Shown in pieces: positions 25,767 through 35,168 of a DNA stretch of 64,000 bases. Made by a program: the position numbers and the translations under genes. Position 1 is the first letter of the stretch. Every line of letters starts with the position of its first letter. The stretch is from Opitutaceae bacterium (GTDB lineage: Bacteria; Verrucomicrobiota; Verrucomicrobiia; Opitutales; Opitutaceae), in NCBI GenBank assembly GCA_041395105.1, contig JAWLBB010000001.1:1-64000 (forward strand), read 5' to 3'. Under the pieces are notes generated by a model that worked only from the letters and a program-made list of their open reading frames with translations, was not told the DNA's origin and made no database searches.

Positions 25767-27203
25767 ATGTTTCGACATCGTCCGACTTACCTGCTGATTA
25801 CCGCCATCGTCCTGGCCGGTGCCGGCTGCGCGACCAGCCCGGAGCCGACCGAGCGCAAGCCCGCGGTTGAACCGCCCTCCGCCTGGTCCGCGCCCACCGC
25901 GGAGGTCACCGAACCAGCCCGGCCGAATACCAAGGCCGCCGGATGGCTCGACCAGTTTCATGATCCGAGGCTCAATGCGCTTGTCGCCGAAGCCCTGGAG
26001 CGAAATCTCGATCTCCAGGCCACTGCCGCCCGGCTCGAGGCGGCCCGCGCTTCCGCCAGGATCGCAGGAGCGGACCAATACCCGCAACTGGGGGCGGGTC
26101 TGTCCGGCGGCCGTCGCGAGATCATCTTTGACGAAACCGGTGGCGAGCCGACCAAGATCACGTCGGACAGCTACGGGCTCTCGCTCGACCTGTCCTGGGA
26201 GATCGACGTCTGGGGTCGCCTCAGGAACCGCGGATCAGCCGCCATCGCCGACTATGAAGCCGCCATGGCGGACCTTGACGGAGCCCGGCTCTCCCTGGTC
26301 GGAAACACGGCGAAGTTCTGGTTCCGCACCACCACCGCCCGCCAACTCCTGGATCTGGCCGACGAGACTGTCTCCAGCTTTCAATCCACCGTTGATCTGG
26401 TTCGGAGCCGCTTCGAGAGCGGCATCAGCACATCCCTCGAACTCCGGCTTGCTCTTGCCAATGCGGCCGGCGCCCGTGCCCTCAAACAGTTGCGGGCCCA
26501 GGAGTATGAGCAGGCCGTCCGGGCCCTCGAGGTGCTCGTCGGGAAGTATCCCGCCAACGAAATCGAGTCGGTCGACGAGCTTCCTGAGCTGGACCGACCG
26601 GTGCCCGCCGGTCTGCCTTCGGAACTCCTCAACCGCCGACCCGACATCTTTGCGGCGGAGCGCCGCCTGGCGGCTTCCGACCAGAGGGTGAGCGAGGCCC
26701 GCAAGAACCTGTTGCCGAGTCTGCGTCTGACCGCCAGCGGCGGCACCGCCAGCGAAGACCTGACGAATATCGCCGACCTGGACTACTCCGTCTGGAGTGT
26801 GATCGGCGGAATAACCCAACCCCTTTTTCAAGGCGGACGTCTTCGGGCCAATCTTGACCGATCCAAGGCCGAAGCCGAGCGTGTCTATCTCGATTATTCC
26901 CGCACCGTCCTGACCGCTTTCCAGGAGGTCGAGAACACCCTGTCGGGAGAGCAGTACCTGAGGGCCCGCGAAACGGCCCTGCTCGAAGCCGCCCTCCAAT
27001 CCATGGGCGCCCAACGCCTGGCCGAGGATGAATATGCGGCCGGCCTGACCGAAATCATCACCGTTCTCGAATCCCAGCGCCGGGCCCTCAGCGCCAAGAA
27101 CGATTACCTTTCCATCCGCGAACAACGTCTCCGTAACCGCATCGATCTTCACCTCGCCCTCGGCGGCGATTTCGGCCCGCAAACAGCCGTCGCGGCCAAC
27201 TGA
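25767..27203 (+). CDS. OprM/NodT-type outer-membrane efflux lipoprotein
   Basis: 478 residues from the ATG at 25767; a GTG at 25740 lies upstream in frame. The N-terminus carries a lipobox (IVLAGAGC, C21), so the mature protein is lipid-anchored in the outer membrane. The two repeats of the TolC fold are visible as LNALVAEALERNLDLQATAARLEAAR and PSELLNRRPDIFAAERRLAASDQRVSEARKNLLPSL, plus the LTASGG segment. It forms the trimeric exit duct of the RND complex. It is followed 37 bp later by the adaptor gene. Confidence 0.93.
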   Translation: MFRHRPTYLLITAIVLAGAGCATSPEPTERKPAVEPPSAWSAPTAEVTEPARPNTKAAGWLDQFHDPRLNALVAEALERNLDLQATAARLEAARASARIAGADQYPQLGAGLSGGRREIIFDETGGEPTKITSDSYGLSLDLSWEIDVWGRLRNRGSAAIADYEAAMADLDGARLSLVGNTAKFWFRTTTARQLLDLADETVSSFQSTVDLVRSRFESGISTSLELRLALANAAGARALKQLRAQEYEQAVRALEVLVGKYPANEIESVDELPELDRPVPAGLPSELLNRRPDIFAAERRLAASDQRVSEARKNLLPSLRLTASGGTASEDLTNIADLDYSVWSVIGGITQPLFQGGRLRANLDRSKAEAERVYLDYSRTVLTAFQEVENTLSGEQYLRARETALLEAALQSMGAQRLAEDEYAAGLTEIITVLESQRRALSAKNDYLSIREQRLRNRIDLHLALGGDFGPQTAVAAN

Positions 27204-27240
27204 ACCCGGAACGACCGACGCCACGAACTTCCCCTTCACC

Positions 27241-28473
27241 ATGAAAAAGCTCTACAAGGTTCTCCTCCCGATCGGCATCGTCTGCGTCGCCGTCGGCATC
27301 ACCGTTGTCCTCGTCAAATCCAAGAAGAAGCCCGAGACCAAACCGGTCGAGATCAAGCCGACCCTCGTCCAGGTCATTCCGGCCGAGTCGAAGACCGAGA
27401 CCTTTCGCGTCCGCACCCAGGGCACCGTTATGCCCCGGACCGAATCGACCCTGACCTCCGAAGTCTCCGGCCGCATCCTGAGTGTCTCGCCGGCCTTTTA
27501 CGCAGGCGGTGTCTTCGAAACGGGCGACGTCCTGTTGGAAATCGATCCCAGCAATTACCAGTCCGCGGTCGCACAGGCGGAGTTCACTCTGGAGCAGGCC
27601 CGCCTGCGCTACGCCCAGGAAGAAGCCCGGGCCGAACAGGCCCGCAAGGAATGGGGTTCCCTCTCCACCGGCAAACCCTCTCCGCTCGCCCTGCGTGAGC
27701 CGCAACTCCAGGCCGAAGCGGCCAATGTCGAATGGGCGCAGGCCGCACTCGACAAGGCAAGGCAGGACCTGGACCGGACGACCATCCGTGCCCAGTTCAC
27801 CGGCATGGTTCGCGAGAAGAAAGCGGATATCGGACAGTATGTGACAGTGGGGACTCCGCTCGGGACCGTCTTTGCGATCGACGTGGCGGAAGTCCGACTG
27901 CCCATTTCGCTCGATCAACTGGCCTACCTGGATCTTCCCACCTCCTTCCAGGGAAAGATCAAGTCGCAACTGGCCCCACCCGTCACCCTGACCGCCAGCT
28001 TCGGCGGGATGGAACACACCTGGAATGGCACCATTGTCCGCACTGAAGGTGCCATCGACCTCGACAGCCGGATGATCACCTGTGTGGCCCAGGTTGATGA
28101 CCCCTATTCCGTACGCCACGAGTCGACCGGCATGCCTCTGACCATCGGGCTCTTTGTTGAAGCAGTTATCGAAGGTCGAACCGTCGACAATGTCGTCGTC
28201 CTTCCCCGTCAGGCCCTCCGGGGATCCGACCGGATTCTCGTTGTCGACGAGAACAACAGCCTGAGCACCCGGAACGTCGAGGTGATCAAGGCCGACGCCG
28301 ACGAGGTCATCATCACCGAGGGCCTCGAGGTCGGCGAGCTGGTCTGCCTGACCGCCCTTGAGTTTGTCGTGGAAGGCATGGCCGTCGAAGCAGTCTCCCC
28401 GGACGGCAGTCCCCTCGCCTCCAACGGCGCCGCCCTGGCCGAAGTCCCCGAATCGAAAGGAGACCGGTCATGA
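27241..28473 (+). CDS. RND efflux periplasmic adaptor (membrane-fusion protein)
   Basis: 410 residues. A single N-terminal anchor (KVLLPIGIVCVAVGITVVLV) is followed by the lipoyl and hairpin domains: VRTQGTVMPRTESTLTSEVSGRI, VLLEIDPSNYQSAVAQAEF, and a helical hairpin ALDKARQDLDRTTIRAQFTGMV (about 165-190). The beta-barrel and membrane-proximal domains follow, ending with IVVVLPRQALRGSDRILVV-like strands. It links the inner-membrane pump to the outer-membrane duct. Its last four bases overlap the pump's start (ATGA), indicating translational coupling. Confidence 0.93.
   Translation: MKKLYKVLLPIGIVCVAVGITVVLVKSKKKPETKPVEIKPTLVQVIPAESKTETFRVRTQGTVMPRTESTLTSEVSGRILSVSPAFYAGGVFETGDVLLEIDPSNYQSAVAQAEFTLEQARLRYAQEEARAEQARKEWGSLSTGKPSPLALREPQLQAEAANVEWAQAALDKARQDLDRTTIRAQFTGMVREKKADIGQYVTVGTPLGTVFAIDVAEVRLPISLDQLAYLDLPTSFQGKIKSQLAPPVTLTASFGGMEHTWNGTIVRTEGAIDLDSRMITCVAQVDDPYSVRHESTGMPLTIGLFVEAVIEGRTVDNVVVLPRQALRGSDRILVVDENNSLSTRNVEVIKADADEVIITEGLEVGELVCLTALEFVVEGMAVEAVSPDGSPLASNGAALAEVPESKGDRS
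28457..28462 (+). promoter_or_regulatory. Strong Shine-Dalgarno site for the RND pump
   Basis: AAGGAG lies seven bases ahead of the ATG at 28470, within the 3' end of the adaptor gene. It is one of the few clear ribosome-binding sites in the window and fixes this start. Confidence 0.8.
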
Positions 28474-31400
28474 GCCAGATGAACGAAGGCATCATCGCCT
28501 GGTTCGCACGGAACCCGGTGGCGGCCAACCTGCTCATGGCCGTGATCATGGCCGCCGGTCTCTTCACCGCCTTCAGTATCAAGAAGGAGGTCTTTCCGGA
28601 GTTTTCCATCGAAATGGTCAACATCAACGTGGCCTACCGTGGAGGCTCTCCCCAGGAAGTGGAAGAGGGCGTGCTCGTGCGCATCGAGGAAGCCATCCAG
28701 GCGGTTGACGGCATCAAGAAGATCCGCTCCCAGGCCCGCGAGGGTTTCGGCACCGTCACCGTGGAAATGCGCAACGGCTACGACATGCAGAAGCTGGTCA
28801 ATGACATCAAGGTCCGGGTCGACGGCATCTCGACCTTCCCCGTCGAGACCGAGCGGCCCATCATCGAGGAGCTGACCACCCGCAACGAGGTCCTCTGGAT
28901 CAACCTCTACGGCGACGTGGACGACATCACCCTCAAACGTCTGGCCGACAGGGTTCGGGACGAACTCACCGCGCTTCCGGAGATCAGCCAGGCGGACGCC
29001 TTCTCGCCGAGCTTCGAGATCTCCATCGAGGTCTCCGAGTCCAAGCTGCGTGAATACGGTCTGACCTTTGACGATGTGGCCCGGGCGGTCCGCCGTTCCT
29101 CCGTCGATCTGCCGGCCGGGTCGATCCGGACGGCCGGCGGCGAAATCAGCCTCCGGACCAAGGGCCAGGCCTATACCGGAGCGGAATACGAATCGCTCGT
29201 CCTGTTGACCCGTCCCGACGGCACCCGCATCGTCCTCGGCGACGTCGCCAGGGTCGTCGACGGGTTTGTCGAATCCAACTTCGAGTCCCGCTTCAATCGC
29301 AAGAAGTCGGCCAGCGTCCGCGTCCTCCGGGTCGGCGAACAGAGCGCTCTCGATGTGGCCAAGGCGGCCAAGGCCTACGTGGCGCAAGCCAATGAGCGCC
29401 TCCCCGACGGCGTCACCCTGCAGGTCTGGTCCGACGGATCGAAATTCCTCAAGGACCGCCTGAGCATGCTCCTGCGCAATTGCGTCAGCGGGCTCGTCCT
29501 CGTCTTCCTTTCCCTCACCCTCTTTCTCCGTCTCAAGCTGGCCATCTGGGTCTGCCTGGGGATTCCCCTCTCCTTCCTCGGTGCCCTCTGGCTCATGCCC
29601 ATGCCCTTCATGGACATCTCGATCAACATGATCACGCTCTTCGGCTTCCTTGTCGTAATCGGTATCGTGGTCGACGACGCGATTGTGGTGGGAGAAAACG
29701 TATACACCGTGTCCCAGAAGGAGGGGTTCGGGGTGGAAAGCGCCATCAAGGGAGCCCAGGAGGTCGCCGTGCCGGTGACCTTCGGCGTGCTCACCACCAT
29801 CGTCGCCTTCATTCCCATGCTCATGGTCCCCGGGGTCAACGGGAAGATCTGGAGCGGCATTGGGCTCGTCGTCATCGCCACCCTCGTCTTCTCCCTGATC
29901 GAGTCCAAGCTCATCCTGCCGGCCCACCTCGCCTCGATGAAGCCGCGCGAGCATGATCGTTCGAAACTCGGCCGCTTTGACCGATTCCAGCGCCTCTTCG
30001 GCGACGCCCTCCAATGGTGGATCCGGAAGGTCTACCAACCGTCCCTCGCCTTCGCCCTGCGCAACCGCTACGCCACCCTCGCCGCCTTTGTCGGCGTCCT
30101 GATCGTCTCCATCGGCCTGATCGTCAGCGGGATCGTCCGGTTTGTCTTCTTCCCCAACATCGAGTCGGATTACCTCAATGCCAACGTTCAGATGTCCCAA
30201 GGCACTCCCGCCTCGTTCACCTTCGAGACCGCTCTGCGGATGCAGGACGCCATCTACGAGGTGAAGGAGGAAGCCGAGGCCGACGGAGAGGACGTCATCG
30301 CCAATGTGCTTCTCCTGCAACAAAGCGACACGGAAATCCAGTTCTGGGTTGAGATGTCACCGTCCGAAAAGCGGACGCTCAAGGGATCGGAGATCGCCCG
30401 GCGCTGGCGTGAAAAGGTCGGCGCGATACCCGGGGCCAACAGCGTTACCTTTTCCGGCACCATCGCCAACAGCGGCGCACCGATCGACGTGCAGCTGACC
30501 AGCCAGAATACCGAGCAACTCCAAGCCGCCGCCAATGATCTGAAGAATGCCCTTCGCCAGTACTCGGGTGTCTTCGACATCCGCGACACGTCCAACCTCG
30601 GCAAACAGGAAATCATGCTGGCGATCAAGCCGGAGGCCGAAACCCTCGGCCTGACCCTGTCGGACCTGGGCCGCCAGGTTCGTCAGGGCTTTTACGGAGA
30701 AGAGGCCCAGCGAATCCAGCGGGGCCGCGACGATATCCGCGTCATGGTCCGTTATCCGAAGACGGAAAGGGAATCCCTCGGCTACCTTGAAAGCATGCGG
30801 ATCCGCACTCCCGGCGGCGCCGAAGTGCCGTTCTCCAACGTGGCCGAGGCCTCCATGGGCCGCGGCTACTCGACCATCCAGCGGGTGGACCGCAAACGCA
30901 TCGTCTCCGTCCAGGCGGACATCGACAAGGAAGCCATCGCTCCGGACACCGTGCGAAACGACATCAGGGACAAGATCATTCCCGAGATCCTCCGCAAGTA
31001 TCCACAAGTCAACTACAGCCAGGAAGGAGAGGCCCGCGAGCAGGCCGATTCCCTCAACAGTCTCGCCATGGGCGGCCTCCTTTCCGCCTTTCTCATCTTT
31101 GCCCTCATGGCCGTCCCGCTGAAATCCTACCTTCAGCCGCTCATCATCATGTCCGTCATTCCCTTCGGCCTGATCGGAGCGGTGCTCGGACATATCCTGA
31201 TGGGGCATCCGGTCAGCATCCTCTCCATGTGCGGCATGATCGCCCTGGCCGGCGTCGTCGTGAATGACAGCCTGGTCATGGTCGACTACATCAACCGGGC
31301 GATCGGCCGCGGCGAGTCGCTGACCGAGGCGGTGAAAGAGGCCGGGGTCGCCCGTTTCCGACCGATTCTTCTGACCTCGCTCACCACCTTCGCCGGCCTT

Positions 31401-31616
31401 TCGCCGCTCCTCCTGGAAAAGAGCCTGCAGGCCCAGATCCTCATCCCGATGGCCATCTCCCTCGCTTTCGGCGTGGCCTTCGCCACCGTCATCACCCTCA
31501 TGCTCATCCCCTGCCTCTACCTGGTCCTCTACGACCTGAAGGCTCTGTTCAGCTCAAAGAGCGCTCATGAGATCGTGGTCGAGAACCGTGAGGCGGTTTC
31601 CGTAGGGGGACGCTAG
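28470..31616 (+). CDS. RND-family efflux pump, inner-membrane permease
   Basis: 1048 residues, the normal length for HAE/AcrB-like pumps. Twelve transmembrane helices in two halves, with two large periplasmic loops. The proton-relay pair D402/D403 lies in TM4 (IGIVVDDAIVVGENVY). The N-terminal helix (WFARNPVAANLLMAVIMAAGLFTAF) and the C-terminal ISLAFGVAFATVITLMLIPCLYLVLYD segment are typical. It exports hydrophobic or amphipathic compounds, driven by proton influx, with the adaptor and OprM-type partner. The WFARNPVAANLL start resembles the MexW/heavy-metal-independent subgroup; substrates are unknown. Confidence 0.95.
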   Translation: MSQMNEGIIAWFARNPVAANLLMAVIMAAGLFTAFSIKKEVFPEFSIEMVNINVAYRGGSPQEVEEGVLVRIEEAIQAVDGIKKIRSQAREGFGTVTVEMRNGYDMQKLVNDIKVRVDGISTFPVETERPIIEELTTRNEVLWINLYGDVDDITLKRLADRVRDELTALPEISQADAFSPSFEISIEVSESKLREYGLTFDDVARAVRRSSVDLPAGSIRTAGGEISLRTKGQAYTGAEYESLVLLTRPDGTRIVLGDVARVVDGFVESNFESRFNRKKSASVRVLRVGEQSALDVAKAAKAYVAQANERLPDGVTLQVWSDGSKFLKDRLSMLLRNCVSGLVLVFLSLTLFLRLKLAIWVCLGIPLSFLGALWLMPMPFMDISINMITLFGFLVVIGIVVDDAIVVGENVYTVSQKEGFGVESAIKGAQEVAVPVTFGVLTTIVAFIPMLMVPGVNGKIWSGIGLVVIATLVFSLIESKLILPAHLASMKPREHDRSKLGRFDRFQRLFGDALQWWIRKVYQPSLAFALRNRYATLAAFVGVLIVSIGLIVSGIVRFVFFPNIESDYLNANVQMSQGTPASFTFETALRMQDAIYEVKEEAEADGEDVIANVLLLQQSDTEIQFWVEMSPSEKRTLKGSEIARRWREKVGAIPGANSVTFSGTIANSGAPIDVQLTSQNTEQLQAAANDLKNALRQYSGVFDIRDTSNLGKQEIMLAIKPEAETLGLTLSDLGRQVRQGFYGEEAQRIQRGRDDIRVMVRYPKTERESLGYLESMRIRTPGGAEVPFSNVAEASMGRGYSTIQRVDRKRIVSVQADIDKEAIAPDTVRNDIRDKIIPEILRKYPQVNYSQEGEAREQADSLNSLAMGGLLSAFLIFALMAVPLKSYLQPLIIMSVIPFGLIGAVLGHILMGHPVSILSMCGMIALAGVVVNDSLVMVDYINRAIGRGESLTEAVKEAGVARFRPILLTSLTTFAGLSPLLLEKSLQAQILIPMAISLAFGVAFATVITLMLIPCLYLVLYDLKALFSSKSAHEIVVENREAVSVGGR

Positions 31617-31677
31617 GTCCCCATCCGGTCGGCCATGGAAATGAAGCCACTTACCCCGCGCTCCCGCAGAATGGGTC

Positions 31678-33111
31678 ATGCCGATTAACTGCGGCCCCAA
31701 CATCCTCCTCATCACCTCCGAGGACACCGGCCTCCACTTTGGCTGTTACGGCGATCCGGTCCAGGCAACCCCGAGACTCGACCGGTTGGCCGCCGAGGGC
31801 ACCCGCTTTGCCAACGCCTACACCACCCAGGCGGTCTGCAGTCCGGGCCGGGCTTCCATCCTGACCGGGCTCTACCCGCACCAGAACGGTCAGTTCGGCC
31901 TGGCCACGCATGGGTTCACCATGCATCGGCCGTTTGCCAATCTCTCGACCATTCTCAAGGGAGCCGGGTTCCGGACCGGGCGGATCGGCAAACTGCACGT
32001 GCTGCCCGAATCGGCATTTTCATTCGACTTTGTCTGGAACGACCCCGAGCACATCAGCTTCCTCCATCGGGACCAAGTCCGGATCGCGGAGAAAGCCGGC
32101 GATTTCATGGAAGAGGACGAGGAACCGTTCTTCCTCATGGTCAACTACCCGGATGCCCACCTGCCCTTCCTGCGCCAGTCGTTTGAACTCCCGGCGAAAC
32201 CATTCGAGGCCGATGAGGTCGAGGTTCCGGCCGAAGTGGGCCTAACCAGTCCGCGCCTTCGGCGGCACACTGCGGACTACTACAGCTGTATCAGCAGATT
32301 GGATTCAGGGATTGGACTCCTGCTGGATCGACTGGAGCAGGCCGGCCGGGCCGGCAACACCCTGGTCTGCTTCATCGCCGACCACGGCGCGCAGTTCTCC
32401 CGCGGCAAGGGGACCATCAATGAACTCGGGGTGAAGGTGCCCTGCATCATCCGCTGGCCCGGGGTCGGCCGGACGGGACAGGTCCGCGAAGAGCTGGTCT
32501 CCTGCATCGATGTCCTGCCCACCATCCTCGACGCGGTCGGATTACAGCCGCCCGAACCCGTGCCGGGGCGCTCCCTTCGCCCGCTTCTAGCCGGAGAAGA
32601 GCCGGATTGGAGAACCCATCTGTTCTGCGAATGGACCTCGAGTCACCCATTCCCCGAACCCTCCTTTCTCTTTCCCCAACGCTCGGTGCGGAACGACCGC
32701 TACAAACTCATTTCCAATCTGCTGCCCGACCGCGAGAATCCGGTGGAAGAATACTACACCCGACAGGTTCTGGTCGAAACCGGAGCCAACCAGGAGGAGA
32801 TTGACGCAGCCCCGGAGAAAACCCGCAAGGCCTACGCCACCTGGCGTCATCCGCCCGCGCTCGAGCTCTATGACCTTCGGGATGATCCCCAAGAGCTCGT
32901 GAATCTGGCCGAAGAAAATGCCTTCCGGTCGATCCGGGATGAACTGCTCCGGAAGCTGAAGAACTGGCGGCAAGCCACCGGTGATCCTCTTCTTGATCCC
33001 GGCAAGCTGGATCTGCTGATGGCCGAAGACCGCGAAGTCTCCGCCATGCGCGGGTCTCATCGCAATCCCGGCTTTGCCTGGAAATACCCGGACCGGCTGT
33101 ACCCCTCCTGA
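31678..33111 (+). CDS. Sulfatase (heparan N-sulfatase-like), no signal peptide
   Basis: 477 residues. The type I signature CSPGRASILTG starts at C54, the cysteine converted to formylglycine, with the required P and R. LITSEDTGLHFGCYGD gives the metal-binding acids, SED-x-G rather than ADD-x-G, as in the S1_8-like group. GKLHVLPE and ADHGAQFSRGKGT continue the active site. The ATG at 31678 is followed directly by the fold with no leader, and no in-frame upstream start gives one. It may therefore be cytoplasmic, unlike the other four sulfatases. The substrate is unknown. Confidence 0.92.
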   Translation: MPINCGPNILLITSEDTGLHFGCYGDPVQATPRLDRLAAEGTRFANAYTTQAVCSPGRASILTGLYPHQNGQFGLATHGFTMHRPFANLSTILKGAGFRTGRIGKLHVLPESAFSFDFVWNDPEHISFLHRDQVRIAEKAGDFMEEDEEPFFLMVNYPDAHLPFLRQSFELPAKPFEADEVEVPAEVGLTSPRLRRHTADYYSCISRLDSGIGLLLDRLEQAGRAGNTLVCFIADHGAQFSRGKGTINELGVKVPCIIRWPGVGRTGQVREELVSCIDVLPTILDAVGLQPPEPVPGRSLRPLLAGEEPDWRTHLFCEWTSSHPFPEPSFLFPQRSVRNDRYKLISNLLPDRENPVEEYYTRQVLVETGANQEEIDAAPEKTRKAYATWRHPPALELYDLRDDPQELVNLAEENAFRSIRDELLRKLKNWRQATGDPLLDPGKLDLLMAEDREVSAMRGSHRNPGFAWKYPDRLYPS

Positions 33112-33322
33112 AGTCTGTGGAGGCCGGCCAGATTGGTTCACCCGTGCGGAACCCGGCTGCCGAACGGCTTCAGCTTCCCGAATCTTGACCACCCGGCTCC
33201 GAAACCATTCGATTGCCGACCGTTTGTCTTCACGCTCCTGCCGCGGATGGTTTAGGGCTGGATGACACGAACGCGCCGTGCCTTAGTGAGCGGTCCCACC
33301 TTTGCCTCCAGATTTCGACGCC

Positions 33323-34081
33323 ATGACCACCCCCACCACCCTTCCCGAAACCAAGATCCTGGAATTCCGGACCAACGGATTCGTCCACATCCCCGCGATC
33401 ATCTCCAAAGAGGAGGCCGCCCGCTTCGCCAGGGCCGCTCTTGATCTGCAGGAAAATCACATCAGAAACCAGACGGCGAACAGCGACCGGCCCGTCTTCA
33501 CCCAGATGGTCAATGTCTGGCGTGAGAACGAGACGATGAAGGCGCTGACCCTTCATCCCAATGTGGCGGCCGTCGCCACAACGCTGGCCGGCGTTCCCCT
33601 TCGCCTCTGGCACGATCAGATCCTGATCAAGAAGCCGCACAACAACGCGCCGACCGAGTTCCACCAGGATCAACCCTACTGGCCGCACGCCAACTCACCC
33701 CATCCGATTTCGGCCTGGATCGCCCTGGTCGATGTCCCGGTGGAACGAGGGTGCATGACCTTCATCCCCCGGGCCCAGTCCCGGACCGATCTGCCCGCCC
33801 AGAACCTCGGCGACTCGCGCAGCCTCTTCACCATCTGCCCCGACCTCGAATGGGAGCCGCGGGTCATCCTCCCCCTGAAAGCGGGCGATTGCACCTTCCA
33901 CCACGGCCGCTGCCCCCACATGGCCACCCCGAATTTCACCGACGATCCCCGGGTCGCTCACGTCGTCATCTTCATCGATCGGACCACCACCTACCGCAAG
34001 CAGGGGCACGTCGTCACCGATCCGCTCGGACTTGAGGATGGTGCCCTCCTCGAAGGCGATCTTTTCCCGGAGGTGGGTTGA
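33323..34081 (+). CDS. Phytanoyl-CoA dioxygenase (PhyH)-family oxygenase
   Basis: 252 residues from the ATG at 33323. The Fe(II) site is H114-x-D116 (FHQDQPYWPH) and the distal histidine at 194 or 199 in FHHGRCPHMATPN. The GCMTFIPRAQSR and RVAHVVIFIDRTTTYR segments are standard for the family. Such enzymes use 2-oxoglutarate and O2 to hydroxylate or halogenate diverse small molecules. No signal peptide, so cytoplasmic. It follows the sulfatase by 211 bp on the same strand; a functional link is not shown. Confidence 0.92.
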   Translation: MTTPTTLPETKILEFRTNGFVHIPAIISKEEAARFARAALDLQENHIRNQTANSDRPVFTQMVNVWRENETMKALTLHPNVAAVATTLAGVPLRLWHDQILIKKPHNNAPTEFHQDQPYWPHANSPHPISAWIALVDVPVERGCMTFIPRAQSRTDLPAQNLGDSRSLFTICPDLEWEPRVILPLKAGDCTFHHGRCPHMATPNFTDDPRVAHVVIFIDRTTTYRKQGHVVTDPLGLEDGALLEGDLFPEVG

Positions 34082-34409
34082 CCCGCTGTTGACTCGTCTT
34101 TCGGTGCATGCCGAATGGGATTCCCGGCAGAAGAATGCGGTGGCTCGACAATCTGTCGAGTTGAGCGCTGATGCCTTTGAGCCACCCAAAACAGAAGATC
34201 ACGATGCGGAGCAGTCTGAAGCTGACTTGCGGCGCGATGGGTGTTTAGGATGTTATATCTTATCGCCGGGAAAACTGAACGCTGCCCCTTTGCTTACTCC
34301 ATCAAGGGTGTCGTTTCATAGTAGAGACCATGCTTTGGTCACGGTTTTGCGGATCGGGATTTGTTCTCAGTGGTGGTGCCGCCGAGACAGGTAGCCTGAA
34401 AGAGAGATC
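34082..34409. other. Intergenic stretch without a convincing gene
   Basis: 328 bp between the convergent PhyH and thioredoxin genes. It holds a perfect hairpin CTCGACA-ATC-TGTCGAG (34144-34160) without a T-tract, and is locally more AT-rich (about 34235-34265 and 34290-34360) than the flanking coding DNA. Short open frames have no domain. Possibly decayed sequence. Confidence 0.6.
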
Positions 34410-34913
34410 TCAGGAATTCGGGATCTTCAGATTCTCGAGCATTTCGAGGAACTCGGCCTTCCCAATCCTGCCAACCGCGTAATCCAGTACCGTTCCCCGG
34501 GGATCCGTGAAGATGGTGATCGGTGTGCCTTCGACTTTGTACTGACTGAACGTCTCATCCGCACCGGGTTCACCCGCATAGATCATCACTGGGATCACTC
34601 TTTCATTGATTGCAGTCATTACTTTCTCATCGGCAAAGACCTCCCTCTTCATGATCCGGCAGGGCACGCACCATTCGGCCGTAAAAAACAGCAGCATGGG
34701 CTTTCCCGATTCGGAGGCCAACTGACGAGCGGAAGCGATGTCGCCCGCCCAGGTCACATCATTCGAAGGGACGTAGTATGAATACCAGGCGTACCCCAGG
34801 GAGGCCACGAGGAAGGTCAGCCAAAACCATCGCCAAAAGGGATGGGTTCTCTTTCTTTCGGGTTTGACGGCGGCTCCGGTTGGTTGGGGCGAAGGGACTT
34901 CTGGGTTGTTCAT
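34410..34913 (-). CDS. Membrane-anchored thioredoxin-family protein
   Basis: 167 residues from the ATG at 34913 (MNNPEVPSPQ). A basic proline-rich N-terminus precedes one transmembrane helix (about 26-45, FWRWFWLTFLVASLGYAWYS). The thioredoxin domain follows with TAEWC-V-P-C (C82/C85) and GTPITIFTDPRG, containing the cis-proline. It would catalyse thiol-disulfide exchange on the periplasmic side, as in DsbD-like or cytochrome-maturation proteins. No partner gene is adjacent. Confidence 0.9.
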   Translation of the reverse strand: MNNPEVPSPQPTGAAVKPERKRTHPFWRWFWLTFLVASLGYAWYSYYVPSNDVTWAGDIASARQLASESGKPMLLFFTAEWCVPCRIMKREVFADEKVMTAINERVIPVMIYAGEPGADETFSQYKVEGTPITIFTDPRGTVLDYAVGRIGKAEFLEMLENLKIPNS

Positions 34914-35168
34914 GGGATCAGCTTGTCGCGAATCATCGCAAACGCGATTCAATGTTCCTCCAATTTCCAATGGATGGCAAATTGTCGGTCGACGCAGGCT
35001 CTCTCCTCCGCAAGCCAGGGCAGCGGAAGCGGAGCACTCAGATTGAAAACACGAAATCCTCCAGCTACCCGCTGACGCGGCCTGAGAGGGAATTGTCGCA
35101 TCCCGGAAAGCGCACGCCCCCGGGTGTGCAGTTGACCTCCGAATGCATTACGCCTTTTCTCCAACACC

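Noticed and set aside
28209..30323. Open frame of 704 codons on the minus strand
   Set aside because: It lies wholly opposite the RND adaptor and pump genes, which have complete domains. Its protein is rich in H, D, G and E in low-complexity order, as expected for an antisense frame in GC-rich DNA.
31606..31622. Hairpin GGGGAC/GTCCCC at the end of the RND gene
   Set aside because: Only six base pairs, overlapping the stop codon and without T residues; too weak to call a terminator.
34032..34394. Open frame of 120 codons in the gap before the thioredoxin gene
   Set aside because: It begins inside the PhyH gene in another frame and shows no domain, so I treat the gap as non-coding.
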